Shown piece after piece: positions 7,371-15,008 of a stretch of 64,000 nt of DNA. The notes beneath the pieces were generated by a model. The model searched no databases, had not been told where the DNA came from, and worked only from the letters and a program-made list of their open reading frames with translations. Both the position numbers and the translations under genes were made by a program. This stretch comes from a virus, in IMG/VR virus record IMGVR_UViG_3300028392_000041, positions 47,828 through 111,827 of that record; one strand, written 5' to 3'. Position 1 is the first letter of the stretch. Each line of letters starts with the position of its first letter.

Positions 7371-7982
7371 TCAGTGCAACTCTAAAATTTCCTGTTTAAA
7401 ATTCTCATAGACACGCAAGAGTCGTTCGGTATTAAACTTCACGAAACCCTTACATTTATCTATTCTACGGCATTCTTCTCCCAAAAGCAAATTTAATTGC
7501 GAAGGTATTCTTGCAATGTAATTCGTATAAGAATCTAAAATTACCATAGTTTCTATTGTGATATAACCACCGAGATATAATTTAAATAACTCAGGGAAAT
7601 CACTACCACTCTTTTCATATAGATGATTCTCAGATAAACCCTCTTTCTCTAGATGCAAGCAGATTGCATGTAAGTCGTTTTCAAAAACTTGTGACATACT
7701 TTCTTTTCGTTTATTCCAAGTACTTAAATTACGCTCACCCTCTCCTGGGTCATAGACAACTTCATTATTTCCGTAAGCAAAATTAGCAACAAAATATTGA
7801 ATCACATCCCTTTCGGTTGGAAACTTTCTTGCCAATTTTTCAAAGATAAACCTATCATTACGATTATAAAAAGTGTCTCGAGCACCTTTTACATGACCAC
7901 GATTGTTAAACACATTATACGCATTCGTAGTAAAGTGTAACTTCACAGCCATATAAAGTTTCCATACCTTATATCCGTCCAC
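7371..7982 (-). CDS. 59: Loader of gp41 helicase, gp59-like
   Basis: 203 residues (T4 gp59: 217). All-helical. The N-terminal YKVWKLYMAVKLHF and DRFIFEKLARKF correspond to T4 gp59 VYKLYLMIKQHM and KYFFQKLSEKY, and the C-terminal YITIETMVILDSYTNYI to NIISFETFILLDSFLNII. gp59 places the hexameric helicase on gp32-covered ssDNA at forks and recombination intermediates. The order gp33-gp59-gp32 supports the call. Confidence 0.9.
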   Translation of the reverse strand: MDGYKVWKLYMAVKLHFTTNAYNVFNNRGHVKGARDTFYNRNDRFIFEKLARKFPTERDVIQYFVANFAYGNNEVVYDPGEGERNLSTWNKRKESMSQVFENDLHAICLHLEKEGLSENHLYEKSGSDFPELFKLYLGGYITIETMVILDSYTNYIARIPSQLNLLLGEECRRIDKCKGFVKFNTERLLRVYENFKQEILELH

Positions 7983-8151
7983 GATTTAATTTCCTACAAT
8001 CAGTTCTCACTTCAATTGGGAAATCTGGAGAGATTTCCGCCAATCTACAATCATAAACTACTACGCCATGTTTAGGGATTGCTAAGAACATAGTTCCCCA
8101 AACCAGCGTAAAAGCAAAAATAACAGCAAGCGTCAATTTCAAATTAAACAT
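7969..8151 (-). CDS. Small signal-anchored membrane protein
   Basis: 60 residues when started at MFNLKLTLAV (8151); a start 10 codons upstream is possible but would lie deeper in gp33. One N-terminal hydrophobic segment (residues ~4-24) is followed by VVVYDCRLAEISPDFP and two Cys, probably periplasmic. It overlaps gp33 and gp59 by a few bases. A conserved phage hypothetical; function unknown. Confidence 0.6.
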   Translation of the reverse strand: MFNLKLTLAVIFAFTLVWGTMFLAIPKHGVVVYDCRLAEISPDFPIEVRTDCRKLNRGRI

Positions 8152-8383
8152 CAAGTTGTGCCGTTTTCGGTAGGTGTCCACTCTGTTGAAAATCCATCTT
8201 CATTTTTTCTTTGAGGGACTTGTTAATCAAAGATTTAATTTCTTCAGGGTCAATGAAGTTTTCCTTACAATATTCCAAGATAGCATCGACATGGGTACAC
8301 TTCTTGTCTCTTGCCAATTGTTCTATATAAAGAGAAAACGACTTTGAATCTTCAAATACTTTTAAGTTTGTTGATGTAGGCAT
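8144..8383 (-). CDS. 33: Late-promoter transcription coactivator, gp33-like
   Basis: 79 residues. SFSLYIEQLARDKKCTHVDA, ILEYCKENFIDPEEIKSLI and the C-terminal LPKTAQLDV fit the short gp33-type coactivators that bridge the sliding clamp (gp45) and RNA polymerase at late promoters. The 59-33 gene order is that of T4. The start lies inside the upstream gene (32-nt overlap); no better ATG is present. Confidence 0.75.
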   Translation of the reverse strand: MPTSTNLKVFEDSKSFSLYIEQLARDKKCTHVDAILEYCKENFIDPEEIKSLINKSLKEKMKMDFQQSGHLPKTAQLDV

Positions 8384-8633
8384 TTGCTGTTGTGATTACC
8401 TCGTTTAGTTCGCTATACTCTCGCGATTTTGATTTATAGAGTTTCCAAACTGGGGTATCAGTTTCTTCAGGATTCATTTTTCGGTCAAACATATCAAGAT
8501 ACTTGTCAAACCAACGATCCATTACTTTTCGTTGCTTAATCAAAGAAAGATGAATTTTCTCTAATGCTACGATATCTCTATCCATTGCGCAAAGGGAAAA
8601 CTTCTCTTGATACTCATATTTACTCAACTCCAT
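8352..8633 (-). CDS. Conserved hypothetical phage protein
   Basis: 93 residues, helical and charged. The start at 8633 is chosen because AAGGAG lies 7 nt upstream. The C-terminal VWKLYKSKSREYSELNEVI motif recurs in T4-like phages in my memory, without known role. First gene of the gp33-gp59-gp32 operon, 30 nt downstream of a strong promoter. Confidence 0.65.
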   Translation of the reverse strand: MELSKYEYQEKFSLCAMDRDIVALEKIHLSLIKQRKVMDRWFDKYLDMFDRKMNPEETDTPVWKLYKSKSREYSELNEVITTANAYINKLKSI

Positions 8634-8663
8634 CACAGGCTCCTTTTCTATAGTCCTAAGACT

Positions 8664-8692
8664 ATTATACCCTATTTACGAATTAATGTCAA
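8664..8692 (-). promoter_or_regulatory. Sigma70-type promoter for the gp33-gp59-gp32 operon
   Basis: TTGACA-TTAATTC-N10-TATAAT with a 17-nt spacer on the complement. It is identical over the whole core to the promoter at 42651. One of about 21 members of a shared early-promoter family. Confidence 0.85.
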
Positions 8693-8695
8693 GCA

Positions 8696-8929
8696 TTATT
8701 TTCGACCTGTAGGAGAGTCTCCATGCTTGGTTGCAGCGTATAGCATACACATAGTGCCTTGAGAGTCGTAGGCGCATTTAATTGCAACTGGGTCAACACC
8801 CTTTACAATACCATTTTCAATATTTGCAGACATGAGTCGGTCTTTTTGCAAATTATAGTATGCAATAGAACTAATCGCTGTCATCAAAACCACAGTCGTA
8901 CAAATTACAAATAAGTTTCTTTCAGTCAT
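8696..8929 (-). CDS. Small membrane protein
   Basis: 77 residues from MTERNLFVIC; GGATG ~9 nt upstream favours this start over one 39 nt earlier. One transmembrane helix near the N-terminus, then a polar domain with two Cys (KCAYDSQGTMC). Function unknown. Its end abuts the promoter at 8664. Confidence 0.6.
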   Translation of the reverse strand: MTERNLFVICTTVVLMTAISSIAYYNLQKDRLMSANIENGIVKGVDPVAIKCAYDSQGTMCMLYAATKHGDSPTGRK

Positions 8930-8951
8930 AATAAAACATCCTTTTATTTTG

Positions 8952-9125
8952 TTAATAAGATCCATCATCGATAACTATCCTTACTGTTAGTGGACCAACA
9001 GTGGCACAAATTACATGCCTTGCTGGATCCATATCATCTGGACCACGCACATCAAAATCAATTCTCCAGTGATATGGGTTTACCGCAAGCGAAATCCAAA
9101 CACCTGAATATTTTAACCAATTCAT
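8952..9125 (-). CDS. Small hypothetical protein
   Basis: 57 residues from MNWLKYSGVW, with AAGGAT 5 nt before the ATG; the start overlaps the stop of the ClpP-like gene (coupling). Beta-rich, one region PYHWRIDFDVRGPDD. No family recognised. Confidence 0.55.
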   Translation of the reverse strand: MNWLKYSGVWISLAVNPYHWRIDFDVRGPDDMDPARHVICATVGPLTVRIVIDDGSY

Positions 9126-9697
9126 TTTAAATCCTTTACTAAGTCGCATAGTCCAAGTTTCTGTGCTTCCTGAGCAGATAACCAAATATCCTGCGGAGGA
9201 AGAAGTGTTTCTCTAATTTTTGGTTCAGTTAAACCTGTCACTTTTTTATAGTGAGCAATCATTCGTTTTGTTGTCAAATCGAATTCTTTAACTGTCGCAA
9301 ATAACTCATGCTCTTTGCCAAACGCACCCCAAGAATATTGGTGCGATAAAATTGAAGTGTTCGGTGTAAGAATTCGTTGTCCTTTAGTTCCTGAAGCAAA
9401 GATCAATAGACCTGCCGAAGAAACCTGCCCCAAACCGATTGTTCGAATTGGAATAGAAGAACCACGCATCGTGTCAATAACTGCGAACGCAGCATTCAAA
9501 TCGCCACCTGGAGAGCAGATAATTAAATTTAACAACTCTGGTGTTTCAGCAGTGAAGTTTGATTCAAGTATCCATTCTACCAATGGTTTTACCGAAGAAA
9601 GGGAAACTTCTTCCATAAGAAGAAAGAATCCGTGAGTAGATTTATCACCCTCTTTGAGAAAATCTAAATTCAATTTTTGCATCATACTATTTGCCAT
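9122..9697 (-). CDS. clpP: ClpP-like serine protease
   Basis: 191 residues; GGAG 6 nt upstream fixes the ATG at 9697. The ClpP/crotonase fold is clear: the oxyanion strand CSPGGDLNAAFAV, catalytic Ser in GQVSSAGLLIFASG, His in SILSHQYSWGAF, Asp in PPQDIWLSAQEA. Length matches host ClpP (~195-200). T4-like phages of marine bacteria often carry such genes; whether it pairs with host ClpX/ClpA or serves as prohead-type protease is unknown. Confidence 0.88.
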   Translation of the reverse strand: MANSMMQKLNLDFLKEGDKSTHGFFLLMEEVSLSSVKPLVEWILESNFTAETPELLNLIICSPGGDLNAAFAVIDTMRGSSIPIRTIGLGQVSSAGLLIFASGTKGQRILTPNTSILSHQYSWGAFGKEHELFATVKEFDLTTKRMIAHYKKVTGLTEPKIRETLLPPQDIWLSAQEAQKLGLCDLVKDLK

Positions 9698-9708
9698 CAA
9701 TTACTCCA

Positions 9709-10248
9709 TTAGGGTTTATAAAAAATATGTCTACCAATCGTTACTGTTTTCTCTAATTTCCATCTAGGATTAACATAATCCGCATGATAAAATAAAGCAC
9801 CTTGAGTGTTATCTATCATATTACCATAGTTCATGTAAACATAAACTGCCACATCTTGCGCTTCTTTATAGACTTCTTTTTGTCTATCATTAAAATAATT
9901 AGTTTTATATAGCGATGTCATTTGCAATTTAGCATTACACCACCAAGAGAACTGACAAGTGTTTTGAGTTTTTTGTTTCACAACACTGCAAACAGAATCT
10001 TCAAATCCTTTATTAACTCTGTTCATTGTAACCAGCCCTACCGCAATCTTTCCATCTTTTGGTTCATAGGCTGATTCAAAATATATGTTGTCTGCCAAGC
10101 ATTCGACTTCTTTTTTAGCCGATGGGGTCAGATCTGAATAATCAATTCCACTTAACGGAATTACATTTTTACCATTTAAAGCAATCACTGGAGCAATAAT
10201 AATCAAACTTAGTATAGTTAATGTCGTATATAATATTTTCTTATGCAT
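9709..10248 (-). CDS. Exported cell-wall hydrolase, SleB family
   Basis: 179 residues preceded by AAGGAGATGTA. An N-terminal hydrophobic segment (residues 5-24) acts as signal or signal-anchor. The catalytic domain has the SleB/Hydrolase_2 pattern: ECLADNIYFES (Glu as the likely acid), KIAVGLVTMNRV, CQFSWWC and FYHADYVNPRW. SleB-type enzymes are lytic transglycosylases on peptidoglycan. A membrane-arrested form could act like a SAR endolysin, beside the GH19 endolysin at 12292. Confidence 0.82.
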   Translation of the reverse strand: MHKKILYTTLTILSLIIIAPVIALNGKNVIPLSGIDYSDLTPSAKKEVECLADNIYFESAYEPKDGKIAVGLVTMNRVNKGFEDSVCSVVKQKTQNTCQFSWWCNAKLQMTSLYKTNYFNDRQKEVYKEAQDVAVYVYMNYGNMIDNTQGALFYHADYVNPRWKLEKTVTIGRHIFYKP

Positions 10249-10272
10249 TACATCTCCTTAATGTGCAGAAGA

Positions 10273-10292
10273 AAGGTGTGCGAACACACCTT
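10273..10292 (-). terminator. Hairpin with UUCG loop
   Basis: On the minus strand AAGGTGTG-TTCG-CACACCTT, an 8-bp stem with UUCG tetraloop, followed by only a weak T run. It lies between the 10306 gene and the hydrolase; terminator or RNA-stabilising stem. Confidence 0.55.
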
Positions 10293-10305
10293 CCAATCCC
10301 ATTTA

Positions 10306-10578
10306 TCAGGTGGACTTTTTCGTAGTCTTAGTATCTAGGGGAATATTTGAAACAAAACCATTTAGGGTTTGAGCCTTTGCAATGATTTCAGTTTCTGATG
10401 GATAAGCTGGAAATCCTGGATGAACAGGCAACTCCCCACCATTGATTTTAGCAACTTCTAGTTGAGCATGCCAACTATTGCTAATTACTTCACGCTTACC
10501 GTAGTATTCATCGTTAAGCATGTCTTTCGCCATTTTTAAAAGTTCAAGGCGAATCTCGAACGGAGTCATGTTACTCAT
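10306..10578 (-). CDS. Conserved T4-like hypothetical protein
   Basis: 90 residues with AAGGA before the ATG. MTPFEIRLELLKMAKDML and WHAQLEVAKINGG are strongly conserved in T4-like phages of cyanobacteria and SAR11 as I remember them. Helical N-terminus, disordered Thr/Lys-rich tail. No known function. Confidence 0.75.
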   Translation of the reverse strand: MSNMTPFEIRLELLKMAKDMLNDEYYGKREVISNSWHAQLEVAKINGGELPVHPGFPAYPSETEIIAKAQTLNGFVSNIPLDTKTTKKST

Positions 10579-10666
10579 ATTAATTCCTTTGTGTGTTAAT
10601 GAGTTGTGTGTAATGACAGTTTTTTATATGGTTACTGCCACCATATCCCATCCCTGGGACATAATA

Positions 10667-10840
10667 TTATTTAGGTGCTTCTGCTTTTTTCTTTGGAGTT
10701 GGTTTAGGACTCTTTGGAGCAGCAGGACAATTACCTTTCTTGTCCTTTGTTACACAGTTCGTTTCTTCTTTCTTTGCTGGTTCAGCAGCAAAAGTTGAGA
10801 AAGAAAATGCTAAAGCAGTAAGTAAGATAATTGTCTTCAT
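10667..10840 (-). CDS. Small secreted Lys/Pro-rich protein
   Basis: 57 residues: signal peptide MKTIILLTALAFSFSTFAA, then a mature part with two Cys (NCVTKDKKGNC) and a Pro/Lys-rich tail. Probably periplasmic; role unknown. It lies between the beta-barrel gene and the 10306 gene. Confidence 0.6.
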   Translation of the reverse strand: MKTIILLTALAFSFSTFAAEPAKKEETNCVTKDKKGNCPAAPKSPKPTPKKKAEAPK

Positions 10841-10849
10841 AGTAATTCC

Positions 10850-11293
10850 TTAGAATGAATATTTCAAGCCAGCAATAACAGTACTACCATCTAAAGAACT
10901 AACTTTAGATTGTCCTGCTTGATAACGATAATCAGCAGTGAGAGCAACTTGTTTGCTTAATGGATAAGAAACACCAGCACCAACTAATGCAGCATAGCCA
11001 TCAGTTGTATTCTTTTGATCCAAGTAAGCAACTCCACCTTTAACTGCGATGGTCGCTGCACCAACTGTTGCAACATCATACGAACCAACTAAAGTGTACT
11101 TGTTCATGTCAGTTCCAGTTTTGTATTGATCAAATCCAGCAGTGATGCCTACTTTATCAAACTTCTGTCCAACAGTAATACCTACACCAGTACGATCTGT
11201 ATTGGCAGTATCGCGACTTGCGTTGATACCTAGTTCAACTGCTTGAACACCCATAGATGCCAATAATGCTGCGATTAAAATAACTTTTTTCAT
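10850..11293 (-). CDS. Outer-membrane beta-barrel protein
   Basis: 147 residues; AAGGGAATTAA upstream of the ATG. Cleavable signal peptide (MKKVILIAALLASMGVQA), then alternating amphipathic strands (VGITVGQKFDKVGITAGFD, YTLVGSYDV, VALTADYRYQAG) and a terminal Phe (GLKYSF), the BAM recognition signal. About eight strands are expected, like OmpA/OmpX/OmpW barrels. An encoded outer-membrane protein could alter the surface, for example by masking receptors. Located just downstream of the tmRNA terminator. Confidence 0.8.
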   Translation of the reverse strand: MKKVILIAALLASMGVQAVELGINASRDTANTDRTGVGITVGQKFDKVGITAGFDQYKTGTDMNKYTLVGSYDVATVGAATIAVKGGVAYLDQKNTTDGYAALVGAGVSYPLSKQVALTADYRYQAGQSKVSSLDGSTVIAGLKYSF

Positions 11294-11316
11294 TTAATTC
11301 CCTTTTTAAAAAATAT

Positions 11317-11347
11317 GGTAACTTATTCTGTTACGAGGAAAGTTACC
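11317..11347 (-). terminator. Rho-independent terminator of the tmRNA gene
   Basis: On the minus strand GGTAACTT-N15-AAGTTACC (8-bp perfect stem) followed by ATATTTTTT. Confidence 0.85.
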
Positions 11348-11605
11348 GAAACCCTAGTCAGCGATTAAGCTGCCAATGCGAACTGTGAGTCGTTTGCGTT
11401 TACTTTTGTTTAGTTTTAACATCTACTCTGATGGGTTGTCCACTTCTATACTTGTTACCCTGTCGAAACCTAGTCACCCCCATCAGAAGCACACCCATTA
11501 GAGCCCATAAAATGGTTTCTTTCATCTAACACATGCACTTCTGGTGGAGGTGGGGAGAATCGAACTCCCGTCCAGAATACTTTTCTAGTTGCTTCACACA
11601 ACCAT
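11348..11605 (-). ncRNA. ssrA: Circularly permuted (two-piece) tmRNA, tag ANDSQFALAA
   Basis: Read on the minus strand, the acceptor piece comes first: T-arm GGGAGTTCGATTCTCCC and an encoded CCA ending at 11542. A ~60-nt intervening segment follows. The coding piece begins GGGGGTG at 11481. GGGGGUG pairs over all 7 positions (one G-U) with CACCTCC of the acceptor piece, so the tRNA-like end is rebuilt from two pieces. The tag frame at 11397-11365 reads GCA AAC GAC TCA CAG TTC GCA TTG GCA GCT TAA. A GGGT...ACCC pairing upstream fits pseudoknot PK1, and D-loop-like CTAGGTTTCGACAG replaces the usual GGATTCGACGGG. It rescues stalled ribosomes with SmpB (host). No phage smpB is visible. The exact 5' end is inferred from the promoter. 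Confidence 0.9.
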
Positions 11606-11611
11606 TCACCT

Positions 11612-11640
11612 ATTATACATTATATATTTATTATAGTCAA
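11612..11640 (-). promoter_or_regulatory. Sigma70-type promoter of the tmRNA
   Basis: TTGACT-N17-TATAAT on the complement, placing the transcript start near 11605, just before the acceptor piece. Confidence 0.8.
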
Positions 11641-11641
11641 A

Positions 11642-12292
11642 TTAAATACCTTTTAATTGCAAATATTCTTTGCGAAGATCTTTAAAATGTCCAATCCATT
11701 CATTCCTACGCTCTTCAAACACTTGTGGGGTATAATTATCAACCCCAACTATAATTACAAGTCTATTAACAGGAATTCCTGTCAACTCCTCAAACATAAC
11801 TGCATATGCAGAAGTCTGCATAAAGTAACCATGAATCCAATCACGATTTTTAAGTTTAGATGATGTTTTAAAATCAATGATAGATAACCTACCTTTATAC
11901 TCAGCAATACAGTCAACAGTTCCTGCAACTTGTAGATGGTGAGAATAAAGCGGACTCTCTAACGCATGTATATTATCTATATTATTTAATTCTGGGACGA
12001 GACTTTTAAATAGGTGCGAATCAAAGAAATCTGGTTGAGTAGGTTCTCCACGCAAATAGGATTCGCAGAGGGAGTGAATTTTGGTTCCTCTTGATGCTGC
12101 TCTGGTGGAGATTTTGTTTGCTTCTTCTTCTCCGACTCTTTTTCGCCAATCAAGGATTCCCTGTTTTGAGTGCAATCCAGTAACTGTGGTAACGGAGGGA
12201 TAGGATTTACCCGAAGGTGTGCGGTATAACCTGCCTTCGGGACTATCGATACGCTCCAGTTTCGCAAATTCATGATCAATAAATGTTTTCAT
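11642..12292 (-). CDS. PD-(D/E)XK exonuclease
   Basis: 216 residues. Residues 108-150 carry the nuclease core: a Glu in HALESPLYS, Asp in VAGTVDCIAEY, then IIDFKTSSK (D-x-K). The N-terminal PSVTTVTG and the RGTKIHSLCESYL helix match the phage and mitochondrial MGME1-like exonuclease family. Likely role in DNA recombination or degradation of host DNA. It overlaps the endolysin gene by 1 nt. Confidence 0.82.
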   Translation of the reverse strand: MKTFIDHEFAKLERIDSPEGRLYRTPSGKSYPSVTTVTGLHSKQGILDWRKRVGEEEANKISTRAASRGTKIHSLCESYLRGEPTQPDFFDSHLFKSLVPELNNIDNIHALESPLYSHHLQVAGTVDCIAEYKGRLSIIDFKTSSKLKNRDWIHGYFMQTSAYAVMFEELTGIPVNRLVIIVGVDNYTPQVFEERRNEWIGHFKDLRKEYLQLKGI

Positions 12293-12912
12293 TATGTAAG
12301 TAAATTAATGCATTCCTCATAGTGTTTAATACGATCTTCAAGACCAATGTATCCACCATTAATCTTTTTAGTCATTAACTTAATATCACCATTGTCAGCT
12401 TGAACATTTAACTTGTTCGCATTCCAAAACCAAATTGCTGACATAAGAGCAAAGTCGCGATCAGCAGTTACCCAGTCAGGATTATCAACAACATTCTGCC
12501 AGTCATCAAACATCTCTTGAGCAAATTTAGTATAGTTCGCACGACCAGTCAACTGAATTGGTCCACGACCACGATATCTATATCCATCACCAGATTCTGG
12601 ACCACCATTACCCATGCGATTAGCATAGATCTTATTAGCAATCATTTCTGGATGACGAGCATAAGGTGTTGCAGATTCAATAGTAGGGAAATACTTCTTG
12701 AAAATACTGTTTAATCCTTGTGCGGAATAGTTTAGGTTTTCTTCAAACACAGTCCAACCACCAGACTCATGCCCACACTGAGCAAGAAATGCTGCGACAC
12801 GATGTGGTGTATTAATATCGTAAGTTGGAAACACATTATTCATTGCCTCAGCCCAGCCATCTGGATCTTGCGCTCTTGGAAATAAGTGTTTAAATTGATC
12901 TCCTGTAATCAT
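12292..12912 (-). CDS. Endolysin, chitinase-like GH19 family
   Basis: 206 residues. The GH19 fold is marked by AAFLAQCGHESGGWTVFEENL with the catalytic Glu, then YRYRGRGPIQLTGRANY and FALMSAIWFWNAN. No signal peptide, so it needs a holin (candidate at 2600) to reach peptidoglycan. GH19 enzymes in phages cleave the glycan strand. It overlaps phoH by 4 nt. Confidence 0.9.
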   Translation of the reverse strand: MITGDQFKHLFPRAQDPDGWAEAMNNVFPTYDINTPHRVAAFLAQCGHESGGWTVFEENLNYSAQGLNSIFKKYFPTIESATPYARHPEMIANKIYANRMGNGGPESGDGYRYRGRGPIQLTGRANYTKFAQEMFDDWQNVVDNPDWVTADRDFALMSAIWFWNANKLNVQADNGDIKLMTKKINGGYIGLEDRIKHYEECINLLT

Positions 12913-13676
12913 TTTCTGTCCTCGTAATCTTCGTATTTTAATTTAGCCAAGATATAATCTTTGACTAACGATGAGCGAACAATATCATTTACAGTAAATT
13001 CAATTCGAGTAAATGCCGACATATGTTGGGCAATATCAAAGAATTTAAGAATACCAGTAACATCGTTCTTTCTTTTATTTAGATCAGTTTGGCGATAGTC
13101 TCCACACCAAATAATCTTAGACATATGACCAACACGAGTCATAACTGTGTCAATTTCTTCATATGTCAAATTCTGCATCTCGTCAACAATAATAATAGCA
13201 TTGTCGAAAGACATACCACGGATGAAGGATGTAGAAATAAATTGAATATAACCTTGTTCTTCCAAACGATCCCAAGCATCCTTGCGGTCAAATAACTGAT
13301 GACAAATCTGACGATAAGGTTGTTCGTAGATTTCCATTTTCTCACCAACATCTCCTGGAAGATGACCAATCTCTCTAGATTGAACTGCTGAACGAACAAC
13401 AATAATCTTATTGAATGGATTTGATTTATCAAGCACTTCTTCTATTGCTTTATAAAGTGCGATAAAAGTTTTACCTGTTCCTGCTACACCATGAAGTGCT
13501 ACAAAATAATCACCACGCTTATACGCATCATAAAATAACTTTTGATTTTCAGTTAATGGTTGAAAAGTTTTTAAATTATCTAATCTTACTTTTAACTGAT
13601 TGCTTGCTATTGGCTTTGACTCACGAATTTCATTATTATCTTTTTCTACTACTGAAAGTGGCGATTTACGAGCCAT
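12909..13676 (-). CDS. phoH: PhoH-like ATPase
   Basis: 255 residues. Walker A GVAGTGKT, Walker B IIIVDE, plus IIWCGDYRQTD (sensor). The P-loop matches PhoH proteins found in most marine T4-like phages; a link to phosphate stress is by family history only, and RNA-related helicase activity is a live alternative. Confidence 0.92.
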   Translation of the reverse strand: MARKSPLSVVEKDNNEIRESKPIASNQLKVRLDNLKTFQPLTENQKLFYDAYKRGDYFVALHGVAGTGKTFIALYKAIEEVLDKSNPFNKIIVVRSAVQSREIGHLPGDVGEKMEIYEQPYRQICHQLFDRKDAWDRLEEQGYIQFISTSFIRGMSFDNAIIIVDEMQNLTYEEIDTVMTRVGHMSKIIWCGDYRQTDLNKRKNDVTGILKFFDIAQHMSAFTRIEFTVNDIVRSSLVKDYILAKLKYEDYEDRK

Positions 13677-13685
13677 TTAAATTCC

Positions 13686-13934
13686 TTAAATTTGTGAAGA
13701 TGTTTTATCGAAATCTGCGTAGGTAGTTTTCTCTTTAATTTTTTGTAGCACCTCCTTGAATCCTGAATCTTTTTTACGGACACCTAGTCGGACAGGATCA
13801 CCCATAGGAATAGGGGTGTCGTGGTATCTTTCGTGGGTTGGATTTGTTTCTTTGTACTGATCGTACTCTGAAATTTTCATAATAACATCAAAAATCTCGT
13901 CAGTTTCCGTATTACGGAATCTATATGTTGGCAT
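13686..13934 (-). CDS. Small FmdB-like phage protein without zinc ligands
   Basis: 82 residues from MPTYRFRNTETDE; AAGGAG 8 nt upstream decides this ATG. The MPTYxFxNTETGE opening recalls FmdB-type zinc-ribbon proteins, but no CxxC pair is present. A late-like element CATAAATAG lies 20 nt upstream. Function unknown. Confidence 0.65.
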   Translation of the reverse strand: MPTYRFRNTETDEIFDVIMKISEYDQYKETNPTHERYHDTPIPMGDPVRLGVRKKDSGFKEVLQKIKEKTTYADFDKTSSQI

Positions 13935-13953
13935 CGTAAAACTCCTTATAATT

Positions 13954-13962
13954 CTATTTATG
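13954..13962 (-). promoter_or_regulatory. Late-promoter-like element CATAAATAG
   Basis: T4-late-like octamer 20 nt before the start at 13934, overlapping the 3' end of the preceding gene. Confidence 0.4.
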
Positions 13963-14500
13963 AAACCCAAGATGGGGTTTCACGATTTTTCCAAGAGAAC
14001 ATGCGAGTTTTGTCGCCAAGGTAGTAGTTTTTGTAAGACTGGATAGAATCTCCAGCAACTTTGTAGTGGTCAGGCATGGCTGGAGTTGGTTCAGTCCAGT
14101 TTCCTTCAGGTAAATTCTTAGGAAAGTTATTTTTGAGGATCTGCATCAAACCAATCGATTCAACTTTATGAATTTTCCCATAACGATAGGAATACTCTTT
14201 ACAGAGTTCTTCAAGCATTTCTGCTAGCCACATATAATTAGCAGCAGATTGTCTTACCCAAATAGCAGAGGGATGATTAATATGAGTAGCACTGTACAGT
14301 AAATGCTCACGATCGTCTTCGATAATGTATTGCTTCCGTTTGCGACCAGACTGAGATAAACCAGTAACAAGAATGCCGTCAAGATAGCGGTGGGCAGTAG
14401 AAAGTAATTGTGCATATTCTAAAATCATCTTTACGCAATGTTTGTCGACATGCATTTTAGCGCATGCCGACGGATCGTTATGTAAGTAAAAAATATTCAT
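13958..14500 (-). CDS. Conserved phage protein, function uncertain
   Basis: 180 residues. MNIFYLHNDPSACAKMHVDK, then HCVKMILEYAQLLSTAHR, HPSAIWVRQS and a C-terminal MPDHYKV...YKNYYLGDKTRMFSWK. This family is widespread in large phages. Several conserved His and Lys suggest an enzyme. Some annotations compare it to pyrimidine-dimer glycosylases; I see no motif to prove that. It overlaps the nucleotidase gene by 4 nt. Confidence 0.65.
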   Translation of the reverse strand: MNIFYLHNDPSACAKMHVDKHCVKMILEYAQLLSTAHRYLDGILVTGLSQSGRKRKQYIIEDDREHLLYSATHINHPSAIWVRQSAANYMWLAEMLEELCKEYSYRYGKIHKVESIGLMQILKNNFPKNLPEGNWTEPTPAMPDHYKVAGDSIQSYKNYYLGDKTRMFSWKNRETPSWVS

Positions 14501-14973
14501 GATAAAAGTTTTATCGTTGAATCCAGTAATCGAATCGTTTCAGAAGAAGTAGTGTGTAAAATACCATGACCACCTGCTTCAACAAACGGACTAATACATC
14601 CAACAGAATCATCAATCAAAATTGAAGTAGGTGTTGCCCACTTCGCTTTTTCATCTTTACTTCTAGAAAAGTTTGCTCGGTAAGGAATGTTTTTCTCATT
14701 CAACCATTTAAGTTTCTGTGATTTCGCAGCCTCACCTTGTTCAGTTCGAAAAGTTCCCATTGATGTAAGAATCTCAATGTTGATTCCTTTCAGTTTTGCA
14801 ACATGGTTCAGCAATTCTTGAGTGTCACACATAAAGTCTAACTTCTCAAAAATACGATGTTCCATAACAGCTGATTGAAATTTCTTTCGATCTTCTTTCA
14901 ATGGGTCATATTTGGTGTATTCCTTGTTGAAATCAGCAAGGACACCATCCATATCTAAGTATAATGTAATCAT
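14497..14973 (-). CDS. HAD-type 5'(3')-deoxyribonucleotidase-like protein
   Basis: 158 residues when started at MITLYLDMDGVL (14973), just downstream of the promoter -10. HAD motif I DMDGVLADFN, motif II in EILTSMG, Lys in WLNEKNIPYRANFSRSKDEKA and the motif IV acidic pair ILIDDS. Fits the 5'-nucleotidase C group, which trims dNMP/NMP pools; it complements the MazG-like gene next door. Confidence 0.82.
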   Translation of the reverse strand: MITLYLDMDGVLADFNKEYTKYDPLKEDRKKFQSAVMEHRIFEKLDFMCDTQELLNHVAKLKGINIEILTSMGTFRTEQGEAAKSQKLKWLNEKNIPYRANFSRSKDEKAKWATPTSILIDDSVGCISPFVEAGGHGILHTTSSETIRLLDSTIKLLS

Positions 14974-14979
14974 AATATA

Positions 14980-15008
14980 ATTATACCCTAACATTGAATT
15001 AATGTCAA
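14980..15008 (-). promoter_or_regulatory. Sigma70-type promoter
   Basis: TTGACATTAATTC...TATAAT, 17-nt spacer, overlapping the last codons of the MazG-like gene and driving the nucleotidase unit. Confidence 0.82.

Noticed and set aside
9315-9635. 106-residue plus-strand ORF
   Set aside because: Antisense shadow of the ClpP-like gene, which has full catalytic motifs.
11400-11525. 41-codon ORF (MKETILWALMGVLLMG start) across the tmRNA spacer and coding piece
   Set aside because: No Shine-Dalgarno, and it overlaps required tmRNA elements (acceptor stem and PK1). Likely chance; kept only as a note.
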